Of a stretch of 64,000 nt of DNA, positions 9,945 through 21,757 are shown in pieces. The stretch is from Rehmannia glutinosa (taxonomy: Eukaryota; Streptophyta; Magnoliopsida; Lamiales; Orobanchaceae). Location: the NCBI GenBank assembly GCA_016081115.2, contig JABTTQ020001508.1, forward strand, positions 62,001 to 126,000, in the 5' to 3' direction. The notes under the pieces were generated by a model. It did not search any database. It was not told the origin of the DNA and was given only the letters and a program-made list of their open reading frames with translations. The translations under genes were made by a program, and so were the position numbers. How positions within the stretch are numbered: position 1 is the stretch's first letter; the number at the start of each line of letters is the position of its first letter.

Positions 9945-11183
9945 TGTTAGATAAATATTTTTATCGTAATTTTGATGATTTTATTTAACTAAGTTTTTCA
10001 CCAAAACAATGTCTCTAAATATTGTCCAAATACTCCTAATCGATCTAAAATATTTTTACTAATTTTTCGAAGTATTTCTTGAAGTTTATTTTTGATAAAC
10101 ATTGGACAACACTTATGTTTCGTGTTCAACTGGTCGCCCTAGAGGGCAACCCATGCCTGAAAATTTGATTTCTGAAACAGAAAAGAGACAGGAAGATTTT
10201 TCGTTGAGGTTGATCGGTAGACCAAGAGGTACCGGTGCTTGTAGAACAAAGATTGATTATAGACTTCTCTGTATTGAAATTTGAGAGAGTTGGACCGGTC
10301 CAACAAGGGGGCCGACCGATTGAATGCCAGGTCGACCGTTTGAGAACCCCTTGGACCGGTCCACCAGGTTATTTTTCAAATTTCGTATTAGAGGTCGACC
10401 GATCGACCTAATATTTTATCAACAAACTATATGTTGCGCAACATACAACTTTTCATGATTTTAAGGGATTGATTTCTAACAGCTATAATCTCCATTTGAT
10501 TTGCATTTTATTTGTAGATTTCAATCTCCAAGGAGAAGCCTATGTCTGAAAATCAAATCCAAGACCTCTCTTGTAAATAGATGAAGGATTGAAGCAACAA
10601 GATACAATAACTCAAGCAATACAAACACAAGCAAACTTTGTTCTTCACTTTCATAATCTTGTTGTGTTTAGCCTAAGTCTTTCACTTGCACATTTTGAGT
10701 ACTAGGCTTCATTCTTGATTACACTTACACTACAAAGTTGTATACTTCTATCGAGTTGTCATCTTGAATTTTTTTCAGTCATCCAAAACAAGACATCCTT
10801 GTTATTGTTCTTGTGGTAAGAGCACACTTGGATGATTCTAGGTGTTGAAAAATGTGGTACTCTTCATAGGTGAATGAAGATTGTGGTAATCTTCTTGGTG
10901 GTATTGTAAGAAGAGTGTGGTACTCTTCAAGGTGAAGGTGTAATAGCTTTGGTATCTATTAATAAAATTTATTTTTCTTTTTCGAAACCCACTTCGGATA
11001 TACCGGGGTGGTTGAGGATTAGGTCCTAGGTGGGTTGAACCTCTTTAAATCATAGAGTGTTGTTTATTTTCCCGCACTTACATTTTTTCTATTATTTCTA
11101 CTTTCAAAAAAGAGGGCACAAGTCGAAAAATTGGCATAATATATCACCCTCCCTCTAGATTATCGTAGCCACTTGGACTAACA
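9945..11183 (+). repeat. Copia-Ia 3' LTR
   Basis: The 1239-bp LTR begins TGTTAGATAA and ends ctaaca, followed by the taaat target duplication. It matches the 5' LTR with scattered substitutions and small indels, including extra sequence in the palindrome cluster (10205-10400). The aligned TATA site has changed to tgtaaatag. Hairpin units lie at 10847-10865, 10876-10894 and 10910-10928; here the middle unit is perfect (GAAGATT-GTGGT-AATCTTC) while in the 5' LTR it is damaged. Confidence 0.93.
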
Positions 11184-11188
11184 TAAAT

Positions 11189-11287
11189 GACATCATTTCT
11201 AAAAAAAATAAGCTTAATGAATTATCAAATATACAGTTGAATGCTAAATGTTCTTCTAATGTAATTGGGCATAGTTCTAAATCAGTC
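11189..11287 (+). pseudogene. Gypsy-I gag/pol fragment between Copia-Ia and the LINE
   Basis: After the target duplication the reading continues DIISKKNKLNELS, then QLNAKCS, which is the Athila/Tat region after gag, next to the protease (families read similar ILSKKKKL and LNEKCS words). It joins in sense to the end of the 556-1985 segment. It stops at a run of nine T (11288-11296), the tail of the minus-strand LINE. Confidence 0.7.
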
Positions 11288-11339
11288 TTTTTTTTTCTTC
11301 AAACGATAGCAATATTGTAAAACTCAATGGTCAGTCCAA

Positions 11340-14300
11340 ATATACAATCCATGTTACCAACTGGTTACAACATTTCCAAGGATTAAAACACCCAAGAAGG
11401 AAAATGGGGGAGCCATTCCTCGGAAATCATCCCCTCAGCAGCAACAGAGACTAATCTATTACAAACATGACTAAAATAACTAAAGTATGAACTAAAAGAA
11501 GTGGAACATAAAAGATTCTTTAAAAGATAGATGTCTTCAGCAATTGCCTTGCAAGAGTCTTCAAAATCCTTCTTACTGTTGAGTTTCCCAGCAATTTCCT
11601 GTACCTCTATCCTTATCATCACCTTCGCAGTATTCTAATTTGAGAGCCTAACCAAGCCCAATTGAATGGCAACTAGTAATGCTTCCACTGATCAATTTAC
11701 CTTGCTCCTAGAAGAACACCAAGCCATTATAGGGATCAAATCAGCATCCATAATCACACCACACCGCACATCAGCATCATCTGCATATATTTTGGCTTTA
11801 ACCGCAAAAATGAGCAACCCAACATCTTTAAAACAAGCAAATTTTTGTGAGCACGGTCTCAGTAATGGATCCTGGGAGGTCTAAATGACATTGTTTCCAA
11901 CATCTTTAAACTCCAACCATTCATTCCAATCCATATCCACCACCTCTCTTTCTGATTTAAAGATTTTTAGGGAAGTTCACATATTTCTTGCCTTCCAAAT
12001 CCACCACAAGGTACAAACTGTTAGCTGCAATCTTTCAGCATCTTTGGTTTGTGTTCTTGCCTGAAAATATCTTTCCACCAATCCACAAAAATTTTTTCCT
12101 TGGTCTCCACACCATCCCACTGCACAGGAGAGAGCTTCCATATGGTTCTAGTTTTGTCACACAGGAAGAACAAATGCTCCATGCTTTCGTTAGCCTCTCC
12201 ACAAAATCAGCACACAGGATTGGTTGTAACACCCTTTCTAATACTTTGATCATTTGTGGCTAAGTAATGGTGGCATCACTTCCACACAAAGTGTTTCAGC
12301 TTCCCATTGACCCCCAACTTCCAAATAGTTTTCCACATCAATGCATTATTCTTTTTGGAGCAACTTGATTCAGGACCATCCACCAAAGCCAACTTACCCT
12401 CCATAGCAGCAACATAAGCAGATTTAACAGAATAGTTCCCTGACTTATCTAAATGCCAATTAATTTTGTCTCTCCCCCCATTAATAGGGATCTTCAGAAT
12501 CATCTTGTATCAGATTTCACAAAGCATTCCCTGACCAAACTCACATTCCAAACCTTACATTCAGAAGTCATAAGTTCTCTAGTGCAAAACTTACTCTGCT
12601 CTCCCTCTCTAACACCCTGGGGTTTGAACATAGGTTTTCTTGGAATCCAAGGGGAATTAAAAACTTGAATAGACTTTCCATTACCAACCTTCCATCTCAC
12701 CCCCAATTTAAGAATACTCATAGCAGCTAGCCAACACTTCCACAACCAAGAATCAGAGTTTCTAGGGAGCACATCAAAGAGTTTAGTCTGATGAAAGTAT
12801 TTCCGTTACATTATCCTACTCATGAGCAAATTGGGGTGTGTAATAACTCTCCGTAATTTCTTTTCAAGAAAAGCATCATTAAAGAGTTGAATATCTTTAA
12901 ACCCCAAGCCCCCTAACTCCTTAGAAACCACCAACTTATCCCAACAAGCCCAATGAATTTTCCTATTTCCTTCTAAGGACTCTCCCACCATAGTTTAGAA
13001 GCCATCTTACATATATCATTACTGATACAAATAGGAAGCTTGAAGCAAGACATAACATAGGTAGGGAGAGCACAAATCACAGATTTCAACAAAATTTCCC
13101 TCCCTGTTGAGTTGAGAAATTTATTCTTCCAACTTAACCTTCTACTTTGCACCACCTCAGCAACATACTTGAAAGTATACTTTTTAGATCTACCAATCCC
13201 CATAGATAGTCCTAGATATTTAGAGCTTAACTGTTCTTTCACACCCTGAAGAATTGCACAAATACTCTCCCTACAACTCTTAAGGGTGTTATGACTAAAT
13301 AAGACAGAAGATTTATCGAAATTTACTAATTGCCAAGAACCATAACAATAATTTTGCAGAATAGAATGAATTAACTGAGCATGAAGCTGATCAACTTTAC
13401 GAGAAAATGATTGAGTCATCTACAAAAAAGAAATGAGTAACATCAGGGGAATAACATCTGACATTAATACATAGAAAAATGATTGGATAAACTAGCTTGT
13501 TTGAATAAATTGGACAAAGCTTCAGACAAAATAATGAACAAATAAGGGGATAAATGATCCTCTTGTCTAATCCCTCTAGAAGGAATCACAAATCTTGAAG
13601 CTTGACCATTCACATTGAAAAAGAACACAGGAGAACACACACAAGCTCTAATCCATGGTACAAATTTAATATCAAACCCCATTTTAACAAGCACAAAAGA
13701 AAGAAAATGCCACTCTACTCTGTTATAGGCCTTAGACATATAAAATTTGAGGGCCATAAAAGCAGATTTACCTTTCCTGTGTCCATTTAAGAAGTGAACA
13801 CATTCATTAGCAATAATCACATTATCAATAATTTGCCTTTCAGGAATGAATGCAAATTGATTCTTACTAATACAATGTTGAAGCAGTGGTTTAAGTTTAT
13901 TTGCAATGACTTTGGCTATGACTTTATAGGTAACATTACAAAGACTTATAGGTCTATAATAAGCAGTAGAGGTAGGATTTTTGATTTTTGGAATCAAAGT
14001 AATAAGGGTATGGCTAGATGTTATAGGGAGTTTACAAGCAGAGAAGAAATCAGTAACAATATGCACAAATTCATCCTTAGTATGAGACCAAAGAGATTGG
14101 AAAAATAAAAGAGTCATACCATCCATTCCAGGAGATTTAAAGGGTTTTGATCCATGATAGCCTTTTTGACTTCCATCTCATCCACAGGTCCGATAAGATC
14201 TTGATACATTTCAGGTGAAATAGAGGTTGGAATGCCATTCAGGAGGTCATGCTCAGGAGAATGAAGCTCAAATTTGAATAATTGATCATAGAAGCCAACA

Positions 14301-15479
14301 ATCTCATTAATCACCTCTTCAGAAGACTCACATACAGGCCCATCACCTCTCACAAGCCTCTCAAATCGCTCATTTTTTCTCCTCTGCATAGTACATGCAT
14401 GAAATTTTTTGTATTTCTATCTCTCTCTTTGAGCCACTGAACTCTAGCTTTCTACTTCCAAAAGATCTCCTCATCCTGATAAGCATTTTTGAGTTTAAGT
14501 TTTTCCTTATTCCATCTATTCCAATCCTTATATCCTCCCTCAGCGATCCAATCCTCCATCTGTTTTTTACTAACGAAAATTTGCTTTGCGACATTAATTT
14601 TGTTAGAAGCACTCCACTGAATAAGTGCCACCCTACAATTAGCAATTCTCCTTTGGATTTGGATAAGGGGAGAACCCTCAACCACTTCCTTCCAAGCTTT
14701 TTCAATGATCAATCCAGCCTATTCATTTTTAGCCCATTTAGAATCAAAGAAAAACCTTTTTTTTGCTCTGTTTAGACTGCTTATCAGGCTCAAGCATCAG
14801 AAGATAGTGATCAGATGATTGTATAAGAATATGTAGCACATTAGCGAGAGGATACTCAGCAATCCAATCCGGGGAGGCAAGCACATGATCAATCCATTCT
14901 TCCACATAATCCATTCCAGCTCTGTTATTACACCAGGTAAATAGGTATCCTTTGAATGGTACTTCAACCAATTGTAGGTTGCTAATAAAGTTTTTGAATG
15001 GGCCAAAGCTTGCTGATCTAACTCTACCCCCATTTTTATCATTATTTGAGGTAATATCATTGAAGTCCCCACTAATAAACCACAAGTCACTCCACTTAGA
15101 ACAAGCCACACTTAGAGAATTCCACTGACTTTTCTAGCCTCTCCATTAGTGCTGGCATTTAAAAAGATGGCCCAACATTTATCTCTAGCTCCTTTCAGCA
15201 TAAAATACACTTCCACACATAATTCATTGCCCACAATCTCACATACCTCAATCTTCTCAGACCAACAAAACAATAAACCTCCACTCCTACTCACAGGATC
15301 AACACAATGCCATCTATCATCCATCTTATGTTTTTTACACATAGTGGCAACAAAATATTGTTTCTTTTTTCTTTCAGATAGAAATATCAAATCCGGAGAT
15401 GTGACCTAATGGTGTCCTTGAGCTGGGAAATTGTAAAGGGTTCTCCCAACCCTCTACAATTCCACAGGTAGACCTTCAT
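11340..15479 (-). pseudogene. LINE ORF2: endonuclease, reverse transcriptase, zf-RVT, RNase H
   Basis: The ATG at 15479 begins MKVYLWNCRGLG, the usual start of a plant L1 endonuclease. Endonuclease motifs GDFND (near 15060) and SDHYLLML (near 14800) follow. Reverse transcriptase lies at about 14126-12973: LIPKIKNP, YRPISLCN, QFAFIPERQI, and the active-site box as FFFVDDSIIF near 13405-13430. A zf-RVT region with W/C residues spans about 12770-12035, and an RNase H-like segment (VEALLVAIQLGL, ending HFPSWVF) lies at about 11900-11383. There are many frameshifts and stops. The enzyme would nick target DNA and prime cDNA synthesis there. Confidence 0.85.
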
Positions 15480-15489
15480 TGATCACCGA

Positions 15490-16911
15490 GGGGCTAATTT
15501 GGGTTGGCACCCGCCACTATTTCCAAATCCCCACTAGGACACACCTCAACCCCAATTTTAGATTTCTTGTGAGATTTTCCTTCCAAAATGTTGTCCTCAT
15601 CATTCAGCACCAGGTTTCTTTTTTGGTTACCATTAATAACATTTTTATCTTGATTACCTCATTCCCCTTGTTTCACTCTTCCTTGTCCTCTCCCTCTTCT
15701 ACCTCTACTTCCAGCCCTTCTCACAAACCCTTTCCCAGTGCATTTAACAGAGAAGATGTTACCAGATATTTCCTGAAGAGGAACCCTTGAATTCCTTTGA
15801 ATTGGTATAGTTATCATATCAGTGCCCAAACTTTGCCAAAATTTTCTTGTTGATTATTCTCATCATCCACATTGTTAGGTTGAGCAAATCCAAAGCTCTA
15901 AATTTGAGAGTCTTGTATATTTTCTTTCTGACTGGAGATCATGATTCTCTTCCCAACAAAACTTTCACCACTAACTTATTGGTCATTTTTGTCCCCAATT
16001 CTAGGTTGGAAAATTTTCTCATCCTTAATCTTCTTTCTTACAGTTTTTTTTCCCTTTTTACAAAGATGAATTCAGACTAACTTTTCAGGGCTACTCCCCC
16101 GTACTTTGCTTTTTGATGTTCTTGAACATACTCCACCAATCATTGGCTCTCAGCCAATCTCCATATTGGTTGGCAACTTTTTTTGCTGCAGATCCATTCT
16201 TCTATTTTCGCACATTTTATCACTGTATCCAACTCTTCCACAGTAAAAATAGAAACTCAGGAGGTTTACATATTTAAAACCTACCTAAACTTGTGACATT
16301 CCCAGATTAATAAATGTCCCTCTAGCTAAATGTTTATTGAGATTAACTTCTGCCAGGATTTTAACAAATCTTCCCTTCACACTTTCTGATTCTGGGATCA
16401 TAACATCAATGATTTTAGTGAACATCCCTCCAATTTTGAACCTAGTTTCTAATGATACCCAATGTAGAGGAAGATTCTACACTTGTATCCACATCTCAAC
16501 CTCATAGAAGGATTCAACTTGAAGGTAATCTTTTTCATCCCAGGTTTTCAGAATCCAATAGTGATTGTCAAAAGACCAGGGTTTACCTTTCAAGACTTTC
16601 TCTCTATATTCCTTTTTTTTGAACACAAATTAGAAAGCATTGACCCCTATCTCACGAACACTGAACGAATCCTTTATTTGCCAAATCACTGTCATAGTAC
16701 TTTTTAGACCAGGAAAACTGACCTTCTTTTCCCCAAAAATCTTTCCCAACAAGCTCCTTGAACACTCATCAATACTGTGAACAATGTTGGTGTCCTCAAT
16801 CACAATTCCAACTTTCTCCTCCAAGGACATGATGAAATTTTGAAGCCTATCCATAATATTGGAGTCCATACTAGCACTTAACCCTATTCCGAGCCCTGAA
16901 ATGAATCTCAA
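15490..16911 (-). pseudogene. LINE ORF1: RNA-binding protein with zinc knuckle
   Basis: The reading from the methionine at 16869 (MDSNIMDRLQNF) gives the DUF4283-type domain common in plant L1 ORF1 (CSRSLLGKIFGEKKVSFPGL, then VFKKKEYREKVLKGKPW and WIQVWNLPLHW). It is followed by a zinc knuckle read as FYFYCGRVGYSDKMC near 16205-16250, in which the first cysteine and the histidine appear changed. An alternative upstream methionine lies at 16911. Stops follow the knuckle and the C-terminal part toward 15490 is low-complexity. The product would coat the LINE RNA. Confidence 0.75.
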
Positions 16912-17160
16912 TCTTTAGTTCCGCAGAGAAAATTCGGCTGGAATTCACATATCAACTGCAACAAGGAAAAGGTGAAAGGTTAGAGAAAAGACATCAAGGG
17001 GGATAACAATGGGTTTTACCTAGTCACACTGAAGAGAGCTTCAAAAGTCAGTAAGAATCATTCTTACACACATTCCTCGCAGTACAAGTTATATTAATGG
17101 GACAGTATCACCATGGATGCACGTTATCTTCCACAGATAGAGAAAAAACATGAAGAAACA
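16912..17160 (-). other. Probable LINE 5' leader
   Basis: No open frame. It lies directly upstream (minus strand) of ORF1 and probably contains the leader and internal promoter of the LINE. The outer edge is not defined. Confidence 0.4.
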
Positions 17161-19509
17161 TAGGCATTTTTTTGAAGATTTTGAAGATATTTTTTGGGAA
17201 AAATTTGTAATTTTGAAAAAAGTGGTAACAAAAAACACTCCCCCTACACACATGGAAACGCGGTCCTCTCTACTAGAGAGAATTGAAAAAGAAATCTAAA
17301 TTATTTGCTTATAACATTTTTTTTGAAAGGAGTAGCTTATAACTTGAAAAAGACCATTTTGTTTAGCTTTCAGTAGTTCCCAGTTCCCATTATGCTTTTA
17401 TGCTATCTAGTTTTCTTTCTCATTTCAATAATCCAAAACAATAATTCATGGTTAGTAAAGTTCATTTGTTGAGGTGCATTTTTTTGCCGTCAAAATGAGT
17501 TTCATCAAGAGCAACGTATGACTAATTCAACATTGAGTAAGAAACAATTGCAAGGTCAGATCATAAACTTATATAGATCAATTTTTTTAAACTTAGACAA
17601 ATTTAACTGATTCGTATAATCAGAAAATCACAACAAAAATCGCTGGACAAAACACATACCAATGGTGATGTGACGAATAATTGGGTGATGACACGTCTAA
17701 ATCTTCTATACAAGAGTAGATTCTTTATGAGACCATACATGGGTCTATACACATGAGACGAAGTTCCAAGACCAAAACCAAATCCAACTATAAGAAAAGG
17801 AAAAATTGGATATACTCTCTCTAGCCCATTACATGTCCCCTCCTTTCTTCCATTTTCTTTTATTTTTATCCACTATTCTAATTGTTACTATTAATGCCTG
17901 TCACCCTCTCTACTTCCACACATACTCTTGCCAAACCTAACAAGTAGGTAGGTTTTGTGGCTATGATAAAACACTGATTGCATCTAAAATTGTGTGAAGA
18001 AAATAGTGGGATTTGTCATAGAGGCATGACCATATTCATGATTTTGGTTAGGGAAATATTAGGCACAACAAGAAATCCAAATGAAATGTTTATATGGAAC
18101 ACCATTCATTTTTGAATTCTTATGGACAAATTCACCGGTACGTATATGTAGGCAAACTCAATCCTAAATCTGTATATGTTACTCTTCTCTGTCACGCCTT
18201 TAATCCTTTGCTATATGCAAAGTTTGGCCGAAAAAGAATGACAAAGAAAAAAAAACTGAAACATAAAATAAGAATAAGTTGACAAATGTTGGTTATCTAT
18301 AATAGCGGAAAAACTAATACTTTTAAAAGGAACAACTAATAATTTTCAGCGAAAGCTAATACTTTTTTAGAGTAAAAGTGATCATCTTAATCAAAGTAAC
18401 GATAAGAAGAGGCACTGAGGTTAGCCAAAGCCTGAGAATCGTTTAGAATATTTTCCTCTTAACAAACAAAATAAGAAAAAAAATTTCTTTTTCCCCATTC
18501 CTCCATTAGAGAGGATGGGAAAACCAGCCTTTTCCTTCTCTTTTTCTTTTTTCTTGTTATGTGTCATATGTCTCCTTGTGGGAGTGCTCGTGTCTCTCTT
18601 TATGAGAGTTGTTGTCTCCTTTCATGGGAGTTTGTTGTTTCCCTTCGAGGGTCTTTTTTTCTTGTTGTTTTCAATTTTTGTTGTTGTTGTTCCTATTAGA
18701 TCTGGGTGTTTGGCCATAGATTTGATTGGTTTTTAGGCGGATGAATGAAACCAACCACAATTGGAAGTGCAATAGGAAAATGAATCTGAATTGTTGTGCA
18801 CAGATGAAGAGTATAGTCATATATATGAACTTCTAACCAATTTTTAGAGTTTTAGTTTCGGGTGTTTGATGGAACGATGATCTGGAGTTGTTTTTCATGT
18901 CCATTTCTGGCTAATTTGGTAGAATGTGCACATCAATGCCATGTGGTTGGTGGAAGGGTTTTTAAGTTGTGGATTTTATTTAATGTAGAAAATGAAGGGA
19001 ACGAGAACTATGACTTTTGTCGCTCATTTTTCTACATCGAATATCTACAATTATTAAGGTATGTATTTTTATATTATTTTGTCTTTATTTAATGTGTCAT
19101 AATTGTATTTCATTCATTGAAATATATGTCAAGAGAAAATAAATTCATATAAGTTAGGGACCATAAAAAGGGTCCGGGATCAAAAGTATCATCGGGGTGA
19201 ACCCGCAACATATATGCAATAATTGACTAGTCAGAGGAAAAATAGAAAATTAATAATTAACTGTTGTGATTGAATGAATGCTTTTTATGTTATATTAAAT
19301 ATTGACAAATGTATCCCTAGTAAACGAGTTGAAGCTCAACTCTATTATTATCACGACTTTCAGGTTGAGGATTCCAACTAGAGATATGATTCGTGAATTG
19401 TGGAATAAATCATTCAATATTTTCTTATAATCTGGTTGAATTTCGGATCTACGACTTTAATTTTACATTTTATGCTTGGGATAATGTTTTGGATATTTAT
19501 TTGGAAGAT

Positions 19510-19510
<1 letters not shown>
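17161..19510. other. Unassigned AT-rich DNA, no supported gene
   Basis: I see no recognised element ends. Short open frames at 18094-18282, 18515-18736 and 18862-19092 are biased by T-rich composition and have no recognisable domain. The stretch at 18510-18740 is rich in tctct and gttgttgtt words. Words such as taatactttt and agtaaaagtgat near 18300-18400 return near 20120-20240, which suggests a degraded repeat. Confidence 0.4.
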
Positions 19511-19556
<46 letters not shown>

Positions 19557-19557
19557 T
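19511..19557. repeat. (TAT)n microsatellite
   Basis: About 15 uninterrupted TAT/ATT triplets. Confidence 0.97.
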
Positions 19558-19710
19558 TCTTAAGGATTAAAAATTTCAAATCGTCTTTTTGATAATTGGT
19601 GGCCTCACTTTAACTTATAAATCTGTATTTTCTTAATAATGTTGCTAGAGTACCTTATTTATAAAATTGGGTTTTATACAAGTTTCAATAGATAAAGTTG
19701 TTATTTGGCC

Positions 19711-19928
19711 TTGTTTTCATTTGCTTGCTGGGGTTGGGGTTGTGTTGGATCGATGTTAGGATTTTGGGTTCAAGCTCCACATGCTATGCTAAATTGCCAA
19801 GTCCTTCATTGTGTTAGACTTGTTTTCATTTGCTTGTCGGGGTTGGGGTTGTGTTGGATCGATGTTAGGCTTTTGGGTTCAAGCTCCACATGCTATGCCA
19901 AATTGCCAAGTCCTTCACTGTGATGTTT
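19711..19928. repeat. 109-bp tandem duplication
   Basis: Two copies of a 109-bp unit (19711-19819 and 19820-19928) differ at only a few bases, for example gcttgctgggg against gcttgtcgggg and taggatttt against taggctttt. Each includes ggttggggttgtgttggatc. Open frames reading MLGFWVQAPHA in both copies are by-products of the duplication. Confidence 0.93.
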
Positions 19929-20481
19929 TTCTCTCTTTTCTAGACCATCAATTTTTGATGGATCTCTTGGATTCTACTTGGAGGTTTTTGTTCTTGTTTC
20001 CAAGAGGATTCTTGATTAGTTGAACACCTATTGTAAATTTCTTTTTGAGTTGTGTAATGTTCTATGATTTCGGAAAAAAATAATCAAGATTGTATATAAC
20101 TTTGCAAGTAGATAATATTAGTTTTATTACTTTAAAAATGTATACTTTTTAGGGTTAAAGTGATACTTTTTTTAATCAAAGTTGACTTTTTAATTATCAT
20201 TATAACCATTAAACCATAATACTTTTTAGTTCAACATGTTCAATTCAAAATGTGTACTATTTCTCATTCAAAATGTGATATTTAGCTTAAATGTGTAATA
20301 CTTTTCAGCCAACGTGTACTACTTTATTTCACAAAAGATAAATTGTAAGTGTGTAAAAAATGAATCTCATTGTCCTTTTACATTCCCAAGTTGTAGATGG
20401 AATTTATGTATACGGAAGCTTTACTCTCATTTATGAAAAATGAATGGTTCTCTTAATTCATTTCATATAAAACCCTACACC
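19929..20481. other. Unassigned AT-rich DNA
   Basis: Nothing coding. taattctttt/actttttag words repeat near 20120-20240, similar to 18300-18400. The stretch runs up to the CACTA terminus. Confidence 0.4.
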
Positions 20482-21757
20482 CACTATAAGAAAAGCGCTA
20501 AAAGACAAGGGTGAATTACTGTTGTCTGTTAGGAAAAAAATCTAATGTAGATATCAGTGTAGTAAAAGAGGGCGCTAATAGACAACAATTTTCACCGTTG
20601 TCTTCTCTTTTAATAGAAAACAGTGAATCCCTGTTGTCTATTAAGAAAAAAATCTATTGTAGATATCAGTGTGGTAAAAGAAGGCACTAATAGACAACAA
20701 TGTTTCACCGTTGTCTTCTCTTTTAACAACAATGGTGAAACACCGTTGTCTATAAATACATATACAATGGGTGACGACTGTTGTAACACCGTTGTCTATG
20801 TAATATTTGACAACACCTGTGCAATAGTGTAACACCGTTGTCGTTATTATTTACTACAACATATCTTTACCATTGTAATTTTATAACCTGACAATAGCGA
20901 ACAACTGTTGTCTATTAATGCCCTTTTTTACAACACCGATATCTACAACATATCACTTATTTAAAAGACAATAATGATCCACCCTTGTCTATGATCAGTT
21001 ATACAACGTTGATTCACCGTTGTCTTTGATTCACTCTAACAACAGAATTTAGCTCAATTTTTTTTACCCTTGTCTATTACTTAATAAACAACAATGGAAG
21101 AGTTGTCTTTGTACAAATTCTAATCACTAATATAACACAATAAATCAAAACAAATTCATTGCAAAAGTCAATAATCTCGAATACAACTTAATTCAAGTAC
21201 GATTCATTTTTACAAAACGATAACAAAGAGAGTGGACTGACAATCCATATAGAAAACTAAGATCCACATTAGCCCACTAAAACATGGATAAATGGCCACT
21301 CTAGATTCTCCAGCTTGTTCATCTACCAACAATACACTAACAAGTAGATATATCATTGTCCTAATTAGTTAAATGGATCGTCTACCAACAACAGTACTCC
21401 CATCGTTTCAACATTGTCACATATGTCTGAAATCTTTCTTGTCATATCTACTGCATCGTCCTTCCTCCTAAGGTATTGGCAAGAAATCACTTAAATAATA
21501 ACAAATGACTTTCAGTATTGTTTCACAACCAAAGTGTACAAAAACAAAGAAAAAAGATCATAAGAAACAACAAACACATTTGCTCTTCCCATATATACAC
21601 GTCCCCCTCACTCAAAAGCCAATCCACAATACCCCAACAAATAAAAACACTATAAACCATTTTTTTCAAGCCAAAATCTGACAATCATTTTTTTTCATTC
21701 TATAGAGACCATTATAAAGACTAAAATGTACTGAGTGATGAGCAGAATAGGAATAGA
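20482..21757. mobile_element. CACTA (En/Spm-like) transposon end, truncated
   Basis: The left terminus CACTATAAGAAAA fits the CACTA superfamily. It is followed to about 21120 by a dense array of subterminal words (GACAACAAT, ACCGTTGTC) in both orientations, which in this superfamily bind the element's accessory protein. From 21120 to about 21757 the DNA is AT-rich with no clear frame, and no matching CTTATAGTG end is seen. The right limit is set only by the start of the chromovirus integrase, so one end of each element is probably missing at a deletion or recombination junction. Confidence 0.75.

Larger units (their letters stand above)
1986..11183 (+). mobile_element. Copia-Ia: full-length SIRE-like Ty1/Copia retrotransposon, defective
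   Basis: Complete element of about 9.2 kb with two LTRs (1986-3184 and 9945-11183), an initiator-Met primer site, gag, protease, integrase, reverse transcriptase and RNase H in Copia order, and a polypurine tract. The 5-bp target duplication taaat is seen at 1981-1985 and 11184-11188, which fixes both ends. The 5' LTR begins TATTAG where the 3' LTR begins TGTTAG, a single change at the terminal TG. It sits inside Gypsy-I gag and itself hosts a hAT-type insertion in the reverse transcriptase. Many stops and frameshifts show it cannot make its own proteins. The long gag with a coiled-coil region is typical of the SIRE/Maximus lineage. Confidence 0.93.
11288..17150 (-). mobile_element. L1-type LINE (non-LTR retrotransposon), decayed
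   Basis: About 5.9 kb on the minus strand. The poly-A tail appears as T9 at 11288-11296. In minus-strand order it has an ORF1 with an RNA-binding-type domain and a zinc knuckle, then ORF2 with endonuclease, reverse transcriptase, a zf-RVT region and a C-terminal RNase H, as in plant L1 elements. The 5' end near 17150 is an estimate: element-like leader seems to stop there and I could not find a target duplication. It inserted into Gypsy-I. Confidence 0.82.

Noticed and set aside
14395..16080. Plus-strand frames over the LINE
   Set aside because: Opposite strand of ORF1/ORF2 with recognisable endonuclease and reverse transcriptase motifs.
18515..18736. Possible small hydrophobic membrane protein
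   Set aside because: T-rich DNA makes F/L/V-rich frames by chance; no homology recognised and no supporting context.
20623..20835. Overlapping open frames on both strands inside the CACTA subterminal zone
   Set aside because: They arise from inverted GACAAC/GTTGTC words that read open in both directions; no domain.
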